Part shown: positions 25,081 to 33,259 of the stretch, piece by piece
Layout: every line of letters starts with the position of its first letter
How positions within the stretch are numbered: position 1 is the first letter of the stretch
Source: an uncultured Lachnospiraceae bacterium
Lineage (GTDB): Bacteria > Bacillota > Clostridia > Lachnospirales > Lachnospiraceae
Direction of reading: 5' to 3'
Assembly (NCBI GenBank): GCA_910578645.1
Contig: CAJTQI010000009.1
Location: 1 to 64,000 of the forward strand
DNA: 64,000 bases
Made by a program: the position numbers and the translations under genes
Notes under the pieces: generated by a model
What the model saw: the letters and a program-made list of their open reading frames with translations, nothing else
Told to the model about the DNA's origin: nothing
The model's database searches: none

Positions 25081-27126
25081 ATGGGCAGTGTGAAGGAAAA
25101 GACATTTAAGAAGCTGAGAAGAAAGAAAATCTGGCCGTCGATTCTGTTTTTTGTCTTGTTTGTCATTGTGTGCGTGGTTGCGATTACGGTTTTTCTGCAA
25201 ATGTTTGCCTTATATATTATGGGAACTAAGGTTGTGCACCACTTCGAGGAAGCGCAGCGTGTGGGAAAGGTGATAGATGCGCTGATAGACGGCGGAGATA
25301 CACTTCATGAAGCGGCCTATGAGATGCACAAATCCATATTGGAAGACAAAGAAATTTATATTACGGACCGGGACGGCAATGTAGTATACCATGTGGGAGA
25401 TTCTATACCGGATTTTGATAGGGTGTTAGAGTTTAATATAGGGACAAAGTTTGTAGCGGTGGCGGATAGCGGAGGCTGTTTGGCCCAGACTGACAGAATC
25501 GGAATGATTTTCTGTATGCCGATGGAAGATGTTTTTAGGAAGGTATTTGTACCGGGTGAGAAGGGAGAAAACATTGGACAGTGGCTTGGAAAAACGATTG
25601 TATCGCAGGATTATTGGCTGCGGACGATTCTTGAGGACCGGGAACATGCAGTGTATGTGAAATGTAATATGCAGTTTAAGCGTGAGGACATTGTCTATGT
25701 GTGTATTTTCGGGTTGATAGCCTTTGTCCTGTTGCTTATTCCGGTTATTCTTTTACTTATAAATACCATTGTTTCCATTGTGACACAGCGCAAGATGACC
25801 AGGTTGTTTTATCTTGACCCGGTCACCGGTGGCAGGAACTGGCTTTGCTTTCAGAATTATGCGGAACGGATACTGACCAAGCTTATGAATAACAAGAAAG
25901 CGTTTGCCGTGGTGAACCTGCATTTTGAGCGTTACCAGAATTACTGTGCCTGTTATGGCATGAAGGCGGGGGAAGGGCTTTTGGAGGCCATGGATGGATT
26001 CCTGAATGCACGAATCCGCAAAAATGAAATTTTTGCCAGGCATGAGGGAGCTGATTTTGGTCTTCTACTTATGTGTGAAGGGGCAAGTGAGGAGGAACGC
26101 CAGAAAAATTGCTGTAAAAGGATGCATTCTCTGCTAGCTGAGCTAGCAGGATTGAAACCGGAGCAGAAGATACATTTTCATGCTGGCGTACATATGATTG
26201 CGCCGTACATATCCGAAGAAAACAAGTGGTATCAGGTGAGAAAGGGCGTGAATATTGACCAGTTATTTGCCTATGCCAATGCGGCAAGGCTGCAAAGTAA
26301 TTGTGCGCAGGGGCACAGGATTAGTTTCTTTGACCATGAGATGCTCGGTAAGCAGATGTGGGAGCGGTGGGTGGAAGACACGATGGAAACAGCGCTGCGG
26401 AATGAGGAGTTTAAGGTATATTTACAGCCTAAATACAGCCCGGTCAATAATAAGTTAGTAGGCGCGGAAGCTTTAGTGCGATGGGTAAGTCCGGAGGAAG
26501 GGGTGATTGTCCCGCGCAGGTTTATCCCTATTTTTGAATCCACGGGATTTATCACAAGGCTGGATGATTATATGATTTCCCATGTGGCGAAGCTTCTGGC
26601 GGAATGGACGATTCAGGGGAAGAAGACGGTGCCGGTATCCATCAATGTATCAAGGGCGCATTTTTCACAGGAAGGGGTGGCGGAACGTATCTGCCAGTTG
26701 GTAGACGCCTATGGACCGCAGCATGAGTTGATTGAATTAGAGGTGACGGAGGGAGCTTTCTTCGATGATAAAGATATCCTGGTGGAGACTGTAAAGCAGC
26801 TTAGAAGTTATGGCTTTGGTGTTTCGATGGATGATTTCGGGGCGGGGTATTCTTCCTTAAATTCATTGAAAGATATTCCGTTGGATGTGTTGAAGCTGGA
26901 CGGAGATTTTTTCCGGGGAGACGACGACGGAAGAGGACAGATTATCATAAAAGAAGCTATCAGACTTGCACGGAGCTTGGATATGCGGGTGGTAGCCGAG
27001 GGGATAGAGAAGAAAGAGCAGGTGGAGTTTCTTGCCGGACAGGGATGTGATATGATTCAAGGATTTTATTTCTCTGAACCGATGCCCGTTACGGAATTTG
27101 AAGAGAAAGTGGAGAAGGACGCATAA
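25081..27126 (+). CDS. Membrane c-di-GMP phosphodiesterase (degenerate GGDEF + EAL)
   Basis: A 681-residue protein: membrane helix (SILFFVLFVIVCVVAITVFL), extracellular sensor region of ~150 residues, second helix (VCIFGLIAFVLLLIPVILLL), GGDEF domain, EAL domain. The GGDEF signature is degraded to RHEGADFGLLL, so cyclase activity is unlikely. The EAL domain keeps its metal and catalytic residues: AEALVRW (Glu463), INVSRAHF, ELEVTEG, MDDFGAGYSSL, KLDGDF and VAEGIE. It should therefore hydrolyse c-di-GMP to pGpG. ATG 25081 follows GGGAGG. The stop overlaps the start of the hybrid kinase gene (TAATG), so the two are coupled. Confidence 0.9.
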   Translation: MGSVKEKTFKKLRRKKIWPSILFFVLFVIVCVVAITVFLQMFALYIMGTKVVHHFEEAQRVGKVIDALIDGGDTLHEAAYEMHKSILEDKEIYITDRDGNVVYHVGDSIPDFDRVLEFNIGTKFVAVADSGGCLAQTDRIGMIFCMPMEDVFRKVFVPGEKGENIGQWLGKTIVSQDYWLRTILEDREHAVYVKCNMQFKREDIVYVCIFGLIAFVLLLIPVILLLINTIVSIVTQRKMTRLFYLDPVTGGRNWLCFQNYAERILTKLMNNKKAFAVVNLHFERYQNYCACYGMKAGEGLLEAMDGFLNARIRKNEIFARHEGADFGLLLMCEGASEEERQKNCCKRMHSLLAELAGLKPEQKIHFHAGVHMIAPYISEENKWYQVRKGVNIDQLFAYANAARLQSNCAQGHRISFFDHEMLGKQMWERWVEDTMETALRNEEFKVYLQPKYSPVNNKLVGAEALVRWVSPEEGVIVPRRFIPIFESTGFITRLDDYMISHVAKLLAEWTIQGKKTVPVSINVSRAHFSQEGVAERICQLVDAYGPQHELIELEVTEGAFFDDKDILVETVKQLRSYGFGVSMDDFGAGYSSLNSLKDIPLDVLKLDGDFFRGDDDGRGQIIIKEAIRLARSLDMRVVAEGIEKKEQVEFLAGQGCDMIQGFYFSEPMPVTEFEEKVEKDA

Positions 27127-30100
27127 TGTATATTTTGTTTGTGATTTTACAGGTTGTGGGGATTGTAGTGTTGTGTGGGGAAGTAGTATATCTGGTAAAC
27201 CAGAGACCTTCCAGGCAGCAGATTAGGATACTTCTTCTGATGATTGGACTATTGGTCAATTTCACCGGATATTTATTTGAACTTTTGGCAGGGACACAGG
27301 AAGAGGCAATTTTGTCAGTGAAATTTTCCTATCTTGGCAAGCCTATTATTGTTCTTGCAATGTTTTTGTTTGTGATGGACTATTGCAAAGTCAAGATGCC
27401 TAGATGGCTGCCTACAGCTCTTTGCTGTTTGCACATTGTAATTATATTCCTGGCCATGTCTTGTGATGTGCATACATTCTACTATAGCAGTATCAGTTAT
27501 ACACAGGAAGGTTTTGCGCCGCATTTGATTCTTGGGCATGGGCCTGCTTACCGGTTTTATCATGGAATGCTTGTAGTGTATATCATCATTATGGTAATTG
27601 CCTGTCTTAGAAGGTATGTCCATGTGAACAGCGAAGTTGAAAAACGCAGGATGAAAGCCTTTTTTTCCATTATCGTTGTGATGGTAGTGGGATGGTTAAT
27701 CTACAGTATGGATTTGCTTGATGGGTATGATACTACACTGATAAGTTATTTGGTGGCGGTTATCATAATATCCGTTCTTCTATATAAGGATAAACTGTTG
27801 GAGACGCTGACTATGGCCAAAGACCAGGCTATGGATGAGCTTTCGGATGGTTTGGTCGTGTTAGACCAGGAAAATACGATGATTTATTATAATAAGAAGG
27901 CGAAAGAGCTTTACTCATTGGAAGAAGATGGGTTGCTGCCTGAGGTCATCGAAGAACTGGATAACTGTATTATAGAGAAAAAGCACGTCGAGCGTGACAA
28001 TAATATTTATGAGGTGAGCAGTCGGTTATTGACCAAACACAATGTGTATTTTGGAAAAATGTATGTGTTCAATGACATTACAGATAGTTTCCGGTATACC
28101 AGGAATGCAAAAGAACAGGCAGAGATTATGAAGGGCCTGAAGGAGCGCGCCGAGGCGGCAAACCAGGCGAAGTCGACGTTCGTCTCTAACATCACCCATG
28201 AAATCAGAACGCCCATGAATGCCATTGTGGGAATGACGGAGATTCTTCTCAGGGAAGAGCACTCGGAGCAGGATATGGGGTACTTGGTGAATATTAAAAA
28301 TTCTGGCAATGCACTTTTGAGCATTGTAAATGATATTTTAGATTTTTCAAAGATGGAGTCGGGAAAAATGGAGTTAATAGAAGAAGAATATGAACCTATG
28401 TCTATACTGAGCGACCTGGGAATGATTTTCTTGACCAGAGTTGGAGACAAAGATATAGAGATACTGTTTGATATTGATGAGAAGCTTCCAAAGAAGCTGT
28501 ACGGTGACGGGTTGCGTATCAGGCAGGTTATTATCAATATAGTTAACAATGCGATTAAGTTTACGGAGAGTGGGTTTGTCAGACTCAGAATACAGGTTGA
28601 TAAGATAAATGGGGATAATGTAGAACTTTTGATATCGGTGCAGGATACGGGCATGGGCATCAAGGAAGAAGATATGGACAAATTGTTCGGCTCTTTCCAA
28701 CAAGTAGACAGCAAGCGCAACCGTGGTAAGGAAGGTACGGGGCTTGGGTTGTCCATCTCTAAGCAGCTTGTAGAGATGATGGGCGGAAACATTCATGTAC
28801 GCAGCACTTATGGGGAAGGCAGTGAATTTTATTTCAATATTCTCCAGAAAAAGCGCAGCGAGGAAGCGGCAGCGCAGATACATGACGAAGAAGTAAAGAA
28901 AAACCTGCGGATTGGAGGATGTTTCAGCAAAGAATGCGTTTGGGAGTCGTTGCGTGGGTTGGCCGGGAGATACAATATTTCCTGTACGCCTTACGAAGAG
29001 TGGAAAAAAACCAGGGAACAGCTTGATTGTTTCTTCATGGATATGCAGAGCCATGATACGCTGGCCAGCGACATAGACAATTACAGCACCCAGATGGGAG
29101 AATTGTATGTGCTGTGTAATCCTATGTTAGAAGAATGCAAGGCAGCAGGCGTTACTGCGATAGATAAGCCACTGTACAGTTTTAATTTTTGTCAGACGAT
29201 TAATCACGAGGCGAAGTATGTGGGACCGGTATCGGAAGAATACATGAACTTTACTGCTCCGCAGGCCAGGGTGCTTGTGGTAGATGATAATGAGATTAAT
29301 CTGGAAGTTGCAGCGGGTCTCTTGGAACCGCTTAATATGCAGATTGACACGGCGGACAGCGGCAAGCGGGCGATTCAGATGGCACAGGAGAAGAAATACC
29401 ATATGATTTTTATGGACCATATGATGCCGGTGATGGATGGAATCGAGACAACCAAGCGCCTTCGCCAGTTGGAAGATAAGTATTATCATACGGTGCCGAT
29501 TATTGCGTTGACAGCTAACGCCCTGATGGATGCGCGGGAGAAATTCGCCAAGGCAGGTATGGATGACTTCGTGGCAAAACCTATCGAGATGAAAGAAATC
29601 TGCAAATGTATCAGGAGGTGGCTGCCGGAGGAGTTGGTGGTGCTCTCTGATGGAAAAGAACAGACGCAAGAAAACGGCGGGGCAGAGGTCAGTGAAGAGA
29701 TGCGTCAGGATAGGCCGCTTCCTGAACTTCCGGGTATTAATCCGGCTGACGGTGTCAAGTATTCCGGCAGTGAGAAGCTTTGGTATAAGCTGCTTGGGGA
29801 TTTCTATAAGTTGATTGACGCCAAGGCGAATAAAATCGAGAAATGTCTTGCCGATGGCTTAATCAGGGATTATACGATAGAAGTTCACGCCCTGAAGAAT
29901 ACGGCACGGATGGTAGGTGCAGGGCACTTATCCGAATGGTTCCACCGTATGGAAGACTGTGGCAATGCAGGGGATGTGGAGACCATCACAAGGGAGACGC
30001 CGGAACTTCTCAAAGAACTTAGGAGCTATAAGGAAGTTCTGCGCCCGTACGGTGAGGCGGGCAATCAGAATAAGCGGGAAGCGTCGCCGGAAGAGTTGGT

Positions 30101-30308
30101 AGAGATTCTGGTGAATATGCGGGATGCCATGGACCAGTTTGACTTGGACGGCGTGGACGATGCCATGCAGCGGTTGGAAGAGTGCCGCATACCGGATAGC
30201 TGCGGACAGTTGATGGAGACGTTGAGAGTAGCCGTGGTGGATGTGATGATGGAAGAGATTATGAAGACTGCTGATGAGATGATAGCGGCGTTAAAGGCTT
30301 CCGCTTAA
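27126..30308 (+). CDS. Hybrid histidine kinase (7TM-PAS-HisKA-HATPase-REC-Hpt)
   Basis: A 1060-residue multidomain kinase. About seven N-terminal helices fit the HisK_7TM sensor. A PAS-like region follows (SDGLVVLDQENTMIYYNKKA). The HisKA box SNITHEIRTPMNAIVGM has the phospho-accepting His358. The ATPase part has NNAIKFTESG, DTGMGI and GTGLGLSI. The receiver domain VLVVDDNEINLEVAAGLL has Asp764 in FMDHMMPVMDG. The Hpt domain has His921 in EVHALKNTARMVGA. Phosphate can thus run His-Asp-His within one chain toward an unseen response regulator. There is no DNA-binding domain. Coupling to the EAL enzyme suggests joint control of c-di-GMP. Confidence 0.92.
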   Translation: MYILFVILQVVGIVVLCGEVVYLVNQRPSRQQIRILLLMIGLLVNFTGYLFELLAGTQEEAILSVKFSYLGKPIIVLAMFLFVMDYCKVKMPRWLPTALCCLHIVIIFLAMSCDVHTFYYSSISYTQEGFAPHLILGHGPAYRFYHGMLVVYIIIMVIACLRRYVHVNSEVEKRRMKAFFSIIVVMVVGWLIYSMDLLDGYDTTLISYLVAVIIISVLLYKDKLLETLTMAKDQAMDELSDGLVVLDQENTMIYYNKKAKELYSLEEDGLLPEVIEELDNCIIEKKHVERDNNIYEVSSRLLTKHNVYFGKMYVFNDITDSFRYTRNAKEQAEIMKGLKERAEAANQAKSTFVSNITHEIRTPMNAIVGMTEILLREEHSEQDMGYLVNIKNSGNALLSIVNDILDFSKMESGKMELIEEEYEPMSILSDLGMIFLTRVGDKDIEILFDIDEKLPKKLYGDGLRIRQVIINIVNNAIKFTESGFVRLRIQVDKINGDNVELLISVQDTGMGIKEEDMDKLFGSFQQVDSKRNRGKEGTGLGLSISKQLVEMMGGNIHVRSTYGEGSEFYFNILQKKRSEEAAAQIHDEEVKKNLRIGGCFSKECVWESLRGLAGRYNISCTPYEEWKKTREQLDCFFMDMQSHDTLASDIDNYSTQMGELYVLCNPMLEECKAAGVTAIDKPLYSFNFCQTINHEAKYVGPVSEEYMNFTAPQARVLVVDDNEINLEVAAGLLEPLNMQIDTADSGKRAIQMAQEKKYHMIFMDHMMPVMDGIETTKRLRQLEDKYYHTVPIIALTANALMDAREKFAKAGMDDFVAKPIEMKEICKCIRRWLPEELVVLSDGKEQTQENGGAEVSEEMRQDRPLPELPGINPADGVKYSGSEKLWYKLLGDFYKLIDAKANKIEKCLADGLIRDYTIEVHALKNTARMVGAGHLSEWFHRMEDCGNAGDVETITRETPELLKELRSYKEVLRPYGEAGNQNKREASPEELVEILVNMRDAMDQFDLDGVDDAMQRLEECRIPDSCGQLMETLRVAVVDVMMEEIMKTADEMIAALKASA

Positions 30309-30349
30309 GCCTGCCATATAAAAATTTTGAGGATTTATCTATAGAATAA

Positions 30350-30383
30350 AAAGAGGGCTGTTTGCGACAGTCCTCTTTATTTC
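30350..30383 (+). terminator. Terminator after the hybrid kinase gene
   Basis: Stem AAAGAGGGCTGT/ACAGTCCTCTTT with a five-base loop (TTGCG), then a T-rich tail. Confidence 0.8.
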
Positions 30384-30448
30384 TCCTGTAGGAAAGTTTC
30401 CGAATATTTTCGAGTTTGCGACAAGTTTTCCGTAGGAATACTTATAAT

Positions 30449-30476
30449 CTCGCAAACGAGCGAAGCTCGTTTTTTA
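30449..30476 (+). terminator. Terminator-like hairpin, first of a duplicated pair
   Basis: TCTCGCAAACGAGCGAAGCTCG followed by six T: stem ACGAGC/GCTCGT with a three-base loop. The same 28-base unit recurs at 30522-30551. Confidence 0.6.
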
Positions 30477-30521
30477 CGGTATAGGAAATTCCTCCGCTTA
30501 TCCGAGTTTGCCGGAGACAAA

Positions 30522-30551
30522 TCTCGCAAACGAGCGAAGCTCGTTTTTTTA
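30522..30551 (+). terminator. Terminator-like hairpin, second copy, abutting purC
   Basis: Same unit as 30449-30476, with seven T that run into the purC stop codon. The T-run is on the plus strand, so it blocks read-through into purC antisense rather than ending purC. Confidence 0.6.
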
Positions 30552-31418
30552 CAGGCTCTTTCCGGTTAACAGTTCATATCCCTGCAGATATTTGTCGATG
30601 GTCTTTTGGACAATATCGTCGGGAAGCGTCCACTGGTGTCCTTCGTTGGATTTGAGCCAGTCTCTGGCGAACTGTTTGTCGAAGGAAGGTTGTGCGTGTC
30701 CCGGTTCATAACCTTCCGCAGGCCAGAAACGTGAACTGTCGGGAGTGAGCATCTCGTCGCCCAGGACGATATTGCCCTGTTCATCCAGACCAAACTCAAA
30801 CTTGGTGTCTGCGATAATGATGCCGCGTGTCAGTGCGTACTGGGCACATTTTTTGTAGAGGGCGATGGTGTAATCCCGGAGTTTGGAAGCGTACTCTTCA
30901 CCTTTGCCCGGAAAACGCTTCTCCAAGTACGCGATGCTCTGCTCGTAAGAAATATTTTCGTCGTGGTCGCCGATTTCCGCCTTAGTGGAAGGGGTGTAAA
31001 TGGGCTCAGGGAGCTTGTCGGATTCTTGTAAGCCGTCCGGCAATGTGATGCCGCATACGGTTCCGTTTTCCTTATAGCTGGCCCATCCGCTTCCGGTGAT
31101 ATAGCCGCGCACAATGCATTCGATGGGAAGCATTTCTAATTTACGGCACAACATGCTATTGCCGTTGAATTTGTCCTGACGGAAAAATTCGGGCATATCC
31201 TGTACATCCACGGAGAGCATATGGTTGGGGAGGATGTCCTGTGTCATGTCGAACCAGAACTTGGACATTTGTGTTAAAACGGTGCCTTTCTTGGTCACCT
31301 GGTTGTTCAGTATGACATCAAAACAACTGATGCGGTCAGTGGCAACCATAATCAGGCTGTCACCGTTGTCATAGATTTCACGTACTTTTCCCTCTTTAAT
31401 TGGTTTTAATTCTGTCAT
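30549..31418 (-). CDS. purC: SAICAR synthase
   Basis: Phosphoribosylaminoimidazole-succinocarboxamide synthase, joining aspartate to CAIR in purine synthesis. The 289-residue length and the motifs LIMVATDRISCFDVILN, ECIVRGYITGSGWASYK, IIADTKFEFGLD and EMLTPDSSRFWP are those of the longer PurC type. GGAG lies rather far (13 bases) from the ATG. It is a single-gene unit, separated from purL. Confidence 0.96.
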   Translation of the reverse strand: MTELKPIKEGKVREIYDNGDSLIMVATDRISCFDVILNNQVTKKGTVLTQMSKFWFDMTQDILPNHMLSVDVQDMPEFFRQDKFNGNSMLCRKLEMLPIECIVRGYITGSGWASYKENGTVCGITLPDGLQESDKLPEPIYTPSTKAEIGDHDENISYEQSIAYLEKRFPGKGEEYASKLRDYTIALYKKCAQYALTRGIIIADTKFEFGLDEQGNIVLGDEMLTPDSSRFWPAEGYEPGHAQPSFDKQFARDWLKSNEGHQWTLPDDIVQKTIDKYLQGYELLTGKSL

Positions 31419-31594
31419 ATGGATAGTTGAGCTCCTTTCTCGGCTTACGAATCATGAATCCTATGATTAAATTATACACAGAATGTCTTGCTTGACAATA
31501 GGAGTTATAAAATATAAAAGACTTCTTACCCGGACGTACGCGGAATGAAAGCAACATAGCAGGAGCTGAAATGGATTCTTTACCGACCATGTGT

Positions 31595-31616
31595 CCCTTT
31601 GTTCACTGAGGGTAAT
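31595..31616 (+). repeat. 22-base dispersed repeat, copy 1
   Basis: CCCTTTGTTCACTGAGGGTAAT. Shares TTTGTTCACTGAGGGTAA exactly with the copies at 45701-45722 (minus) and 56696-56714 (plus). CCCT and AGGG can pair as a small hairpin. Confidence 0.6.
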
Positions 31617-31759
31617 CAAAATAAATACAAAAGAGTCGCGGCATATCATGTTGCGAGGAGTATACCAAAACACGCAAAATGATTTAATGAAAAAATTAAA
31701 TGTATTGAGGCGGGAGCTGGATAAGGAAATTTAGTATATGAAAATTCATGTGAATTTTA

Positions 31760-31788
31760 TTGTAACTATGGGATTCCTTTTGTATAAT
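31760..31788 (+). promoter_or_regulatory. Promoter of the Rpn-like gene
   Basis: TTGTAA (31760-31765), 17-base spacer, TATAAT (31783-31788). A perfect 8-bp inverted repeat lies immediately upstream of the -35 box. Confidence 0.55.
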
Positions 31789-31856
31789 TAAAGTGTATAA
31801 AGAGTAAGTTATATCGTATCTTATGTCACAGATTTTTAGAAATCGAGGTGATAAAT

Positions 31857-32747
31857 GTGCATGAAGAACTAAAGTTCTCTGAAATAAAGCAGACACAGGG
31901 GGTCAACGTGACGCATACTATGGCAAAACGTACCGCGAAAAACAGTGTATTCCTTGACCTTTTTCAAAACAAGAGCTATCTGTTAAAGCTGTACAAAACA
32001 CTCCACCCGGAGGATACCACAGCGACGGAGGATTCCCTTACAGATGTAACGATTACAAATGTATTGACTGATAATCTGTATAATGATTTAGGCTTTATTG
32101 CTAATAATAAGCTGATGATACTTGTGGAAGCACAGTCTACATGGACAGTGAATATTTTAGTAAGAGTTTTGCTGTATCTGGCGCAAAGCTATCACGAATA
32201 TTTCCAGCGCACCAGTCAAAACTATTACAAAAGCAAAAAAGTGAAAATGCCAAAGCCTGAGCTTTATGTTATATTTACAGGAAACAAAGGCCAAAAACCC
32301 GATAAAATAGCTTTGGCTAAAGAATTTTTTGAGGGCGCGGATATTGACATTGAAGTAAAAGCAAAGGTTATCTATGAGAGCGATAAAGACGACATCATCA
32401 ACCAGTACATCATTTTCTGCAAAGTTTTTAACGAGCAGACAAAACAGCATGGAATGACAAAGAAGGCAGTTACGGAAACAATTCGTGTATGCAAGGACAG
32501 GAATGTTTTAAGGGAATATTTAGCGCAGAGAGAAAAGGAGGTTGTGACGATTATGATGAGTTTATTTGATGAAGAACAGATAATCAAATCATTTATCAGG
32601 AGTGAAAGGCATGATGAAGCCAGAGAAACAGCGGAAAGAATGATTAAAGACGGCGAAATGTCACTTGAAAAAATTGCACGTTATGTACCGTCTTTATCAA
32701 TGGACGAATTAAGGGAACTTGAAGCCCAGGTTATGCAGTTAGCGTAA
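31857..32747 (+). CDS. Rpn family PD-(D/E)XK nuclease / transposase-like protein
   Basis: A 296-residue protein of the Rpn/PD-(D/E)XK transposase-like family that is abundant in gut Firmicutes. Features are KRTAKNSVFLDLFQNKSYLL, then LTDVTITNVLTDNLYNDLGF, the nuclease strand ILVEAQSTWTVNI (E-x-Q of the PD-(D/E)XK core), and a C-terminal tail of AERMIKDGEMSLEKIARY. Rpn proteins promote RecA-independent recombination in E. coli; the clostridial members are uncharacterised. GTG 31857 follows GAGGTG; ATG 31920 is an alternative start. The gene has its own promoter and terminator, and a dead TnpW gene follows. Confidence 0.75.
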   Translation: MHEELKFSEIKQTQGVNVTHTMAKRTAKNSVFLDLFQNKSYLLKLYKTLHPEDTTATEDSLTDVTITNVLTDNLYNDLGFIANNKLMILVEAQSTWTVNILVRVLLYLAQSYHEYFQRTSQNYYKSKKVKMPKPELYVIFTGNKGQKPDKIALAKEFFEGADIDIEVKAKVIYESDKDDIINQYIIFCKVFNEQTKQHGMTKKAVTETIRVCKDRNVLREYLAQREKEVVTIMMSLFDEEQIIKSFIRSERHDEARETAERMIKDGEMSLEKIARYVPSLSMDELRELEAQVMQLA

Positions 32748-32776
32748 TCAATCAAAATCAAATATGATAACAGCGT

Positions 32777-32818
32777 TAGGGCATATAGAAAGTGAAAATC
32801 TATATGCTCTATTTTTTG
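32777..32818 (+). terminator. Terminator after the Rpn-like gene
   Basis: Stem TAGGGCATATAGA/TCTATATGCTCTA followed by six T. Confidence 0.8.
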
Positions 32819-32834
32819 CCATGAAGGAGGAACA

Positions 32835-32990
32835 ATGGAAGACAACATTCAGACCAACACCGCAGGACGATTAACGCCTTGTTTACAACACAAGATTGAC
32901 AAGACAAGGTATTTAGTCGAGGTATATTTTTCTGATACCAGCACCTAAAGCGTAGAGGATAAGCTAAAGCGTGTCATTCTCCATGACTTA
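32835..32990 (+). pseudogene. TnpW-like transposon protein gene with in-frame stop
   Basis: ATG 32835 follows AAGGAGG. The frame reads HKIDKTRYLVEVYFSDTST, then TAA at 32945-32947, then SVEDKLKRVILHDLARK. This is the pattern of the short TnpW protein carried by transposons and integrative elements of gut Firmicutes, broken by a stop in the middle. It marks a former element insertion next to the Rpn-like gene. Homology fades after about 32990. Confidence 0.55.
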
Positions 32991-33259
32991 GCGCGAAAAC
33001 AGGGAAGACCAAGAAAAAGTGATGAGCATGTCCTTTTTAAGTTGAAACAGGGTTTGCAGGCTTATACATATTATATAGGTGGCTGCACTGTATATAGGCG
33101 TGCATAGTAGCCTGCCGCGTGCAGTAGTATTTTACTTTCTTCTATATTATAATACATTTATATAGTTAATGTAATGTAGGGCAATTATTTGTATGCGCCG
33201 GATAGATTTACGGTGTAATAGGAGCCGTAATTTTCCGGATATTTAAATAGGGGAAAGGA
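32991..33259. other. Intergenic region before rarA
   Basis: No gene seen. A TATAAT near 33149 and a nested hairpin at about 33199-33240 (CCGGA...TACGG...CCGTA...TCCGG) are the only structures. Confidence 0.4.

Larger units (their letters stand above)
31419..31856. other. Intergenic region between purC and the Rpn-like gene
   Basis: Contains a copy of the 22-base repeat CCCTTTGTTCACTGAGGGTAAT (31595-31616), a perfect inverted repeat AAAATTCA/TGAATTTT (31741-31758) and the promoter of the Rpn-like gene. No gene is supported. Confidence 0.6.

Noticed and set aside
28007..28792. Minus-strand frame of 261 codons opposite the hybrid kinase
   Set aside because: Shadow of HisKA/HATPase coding sequence, Ser/Ile-rich, no independent support.
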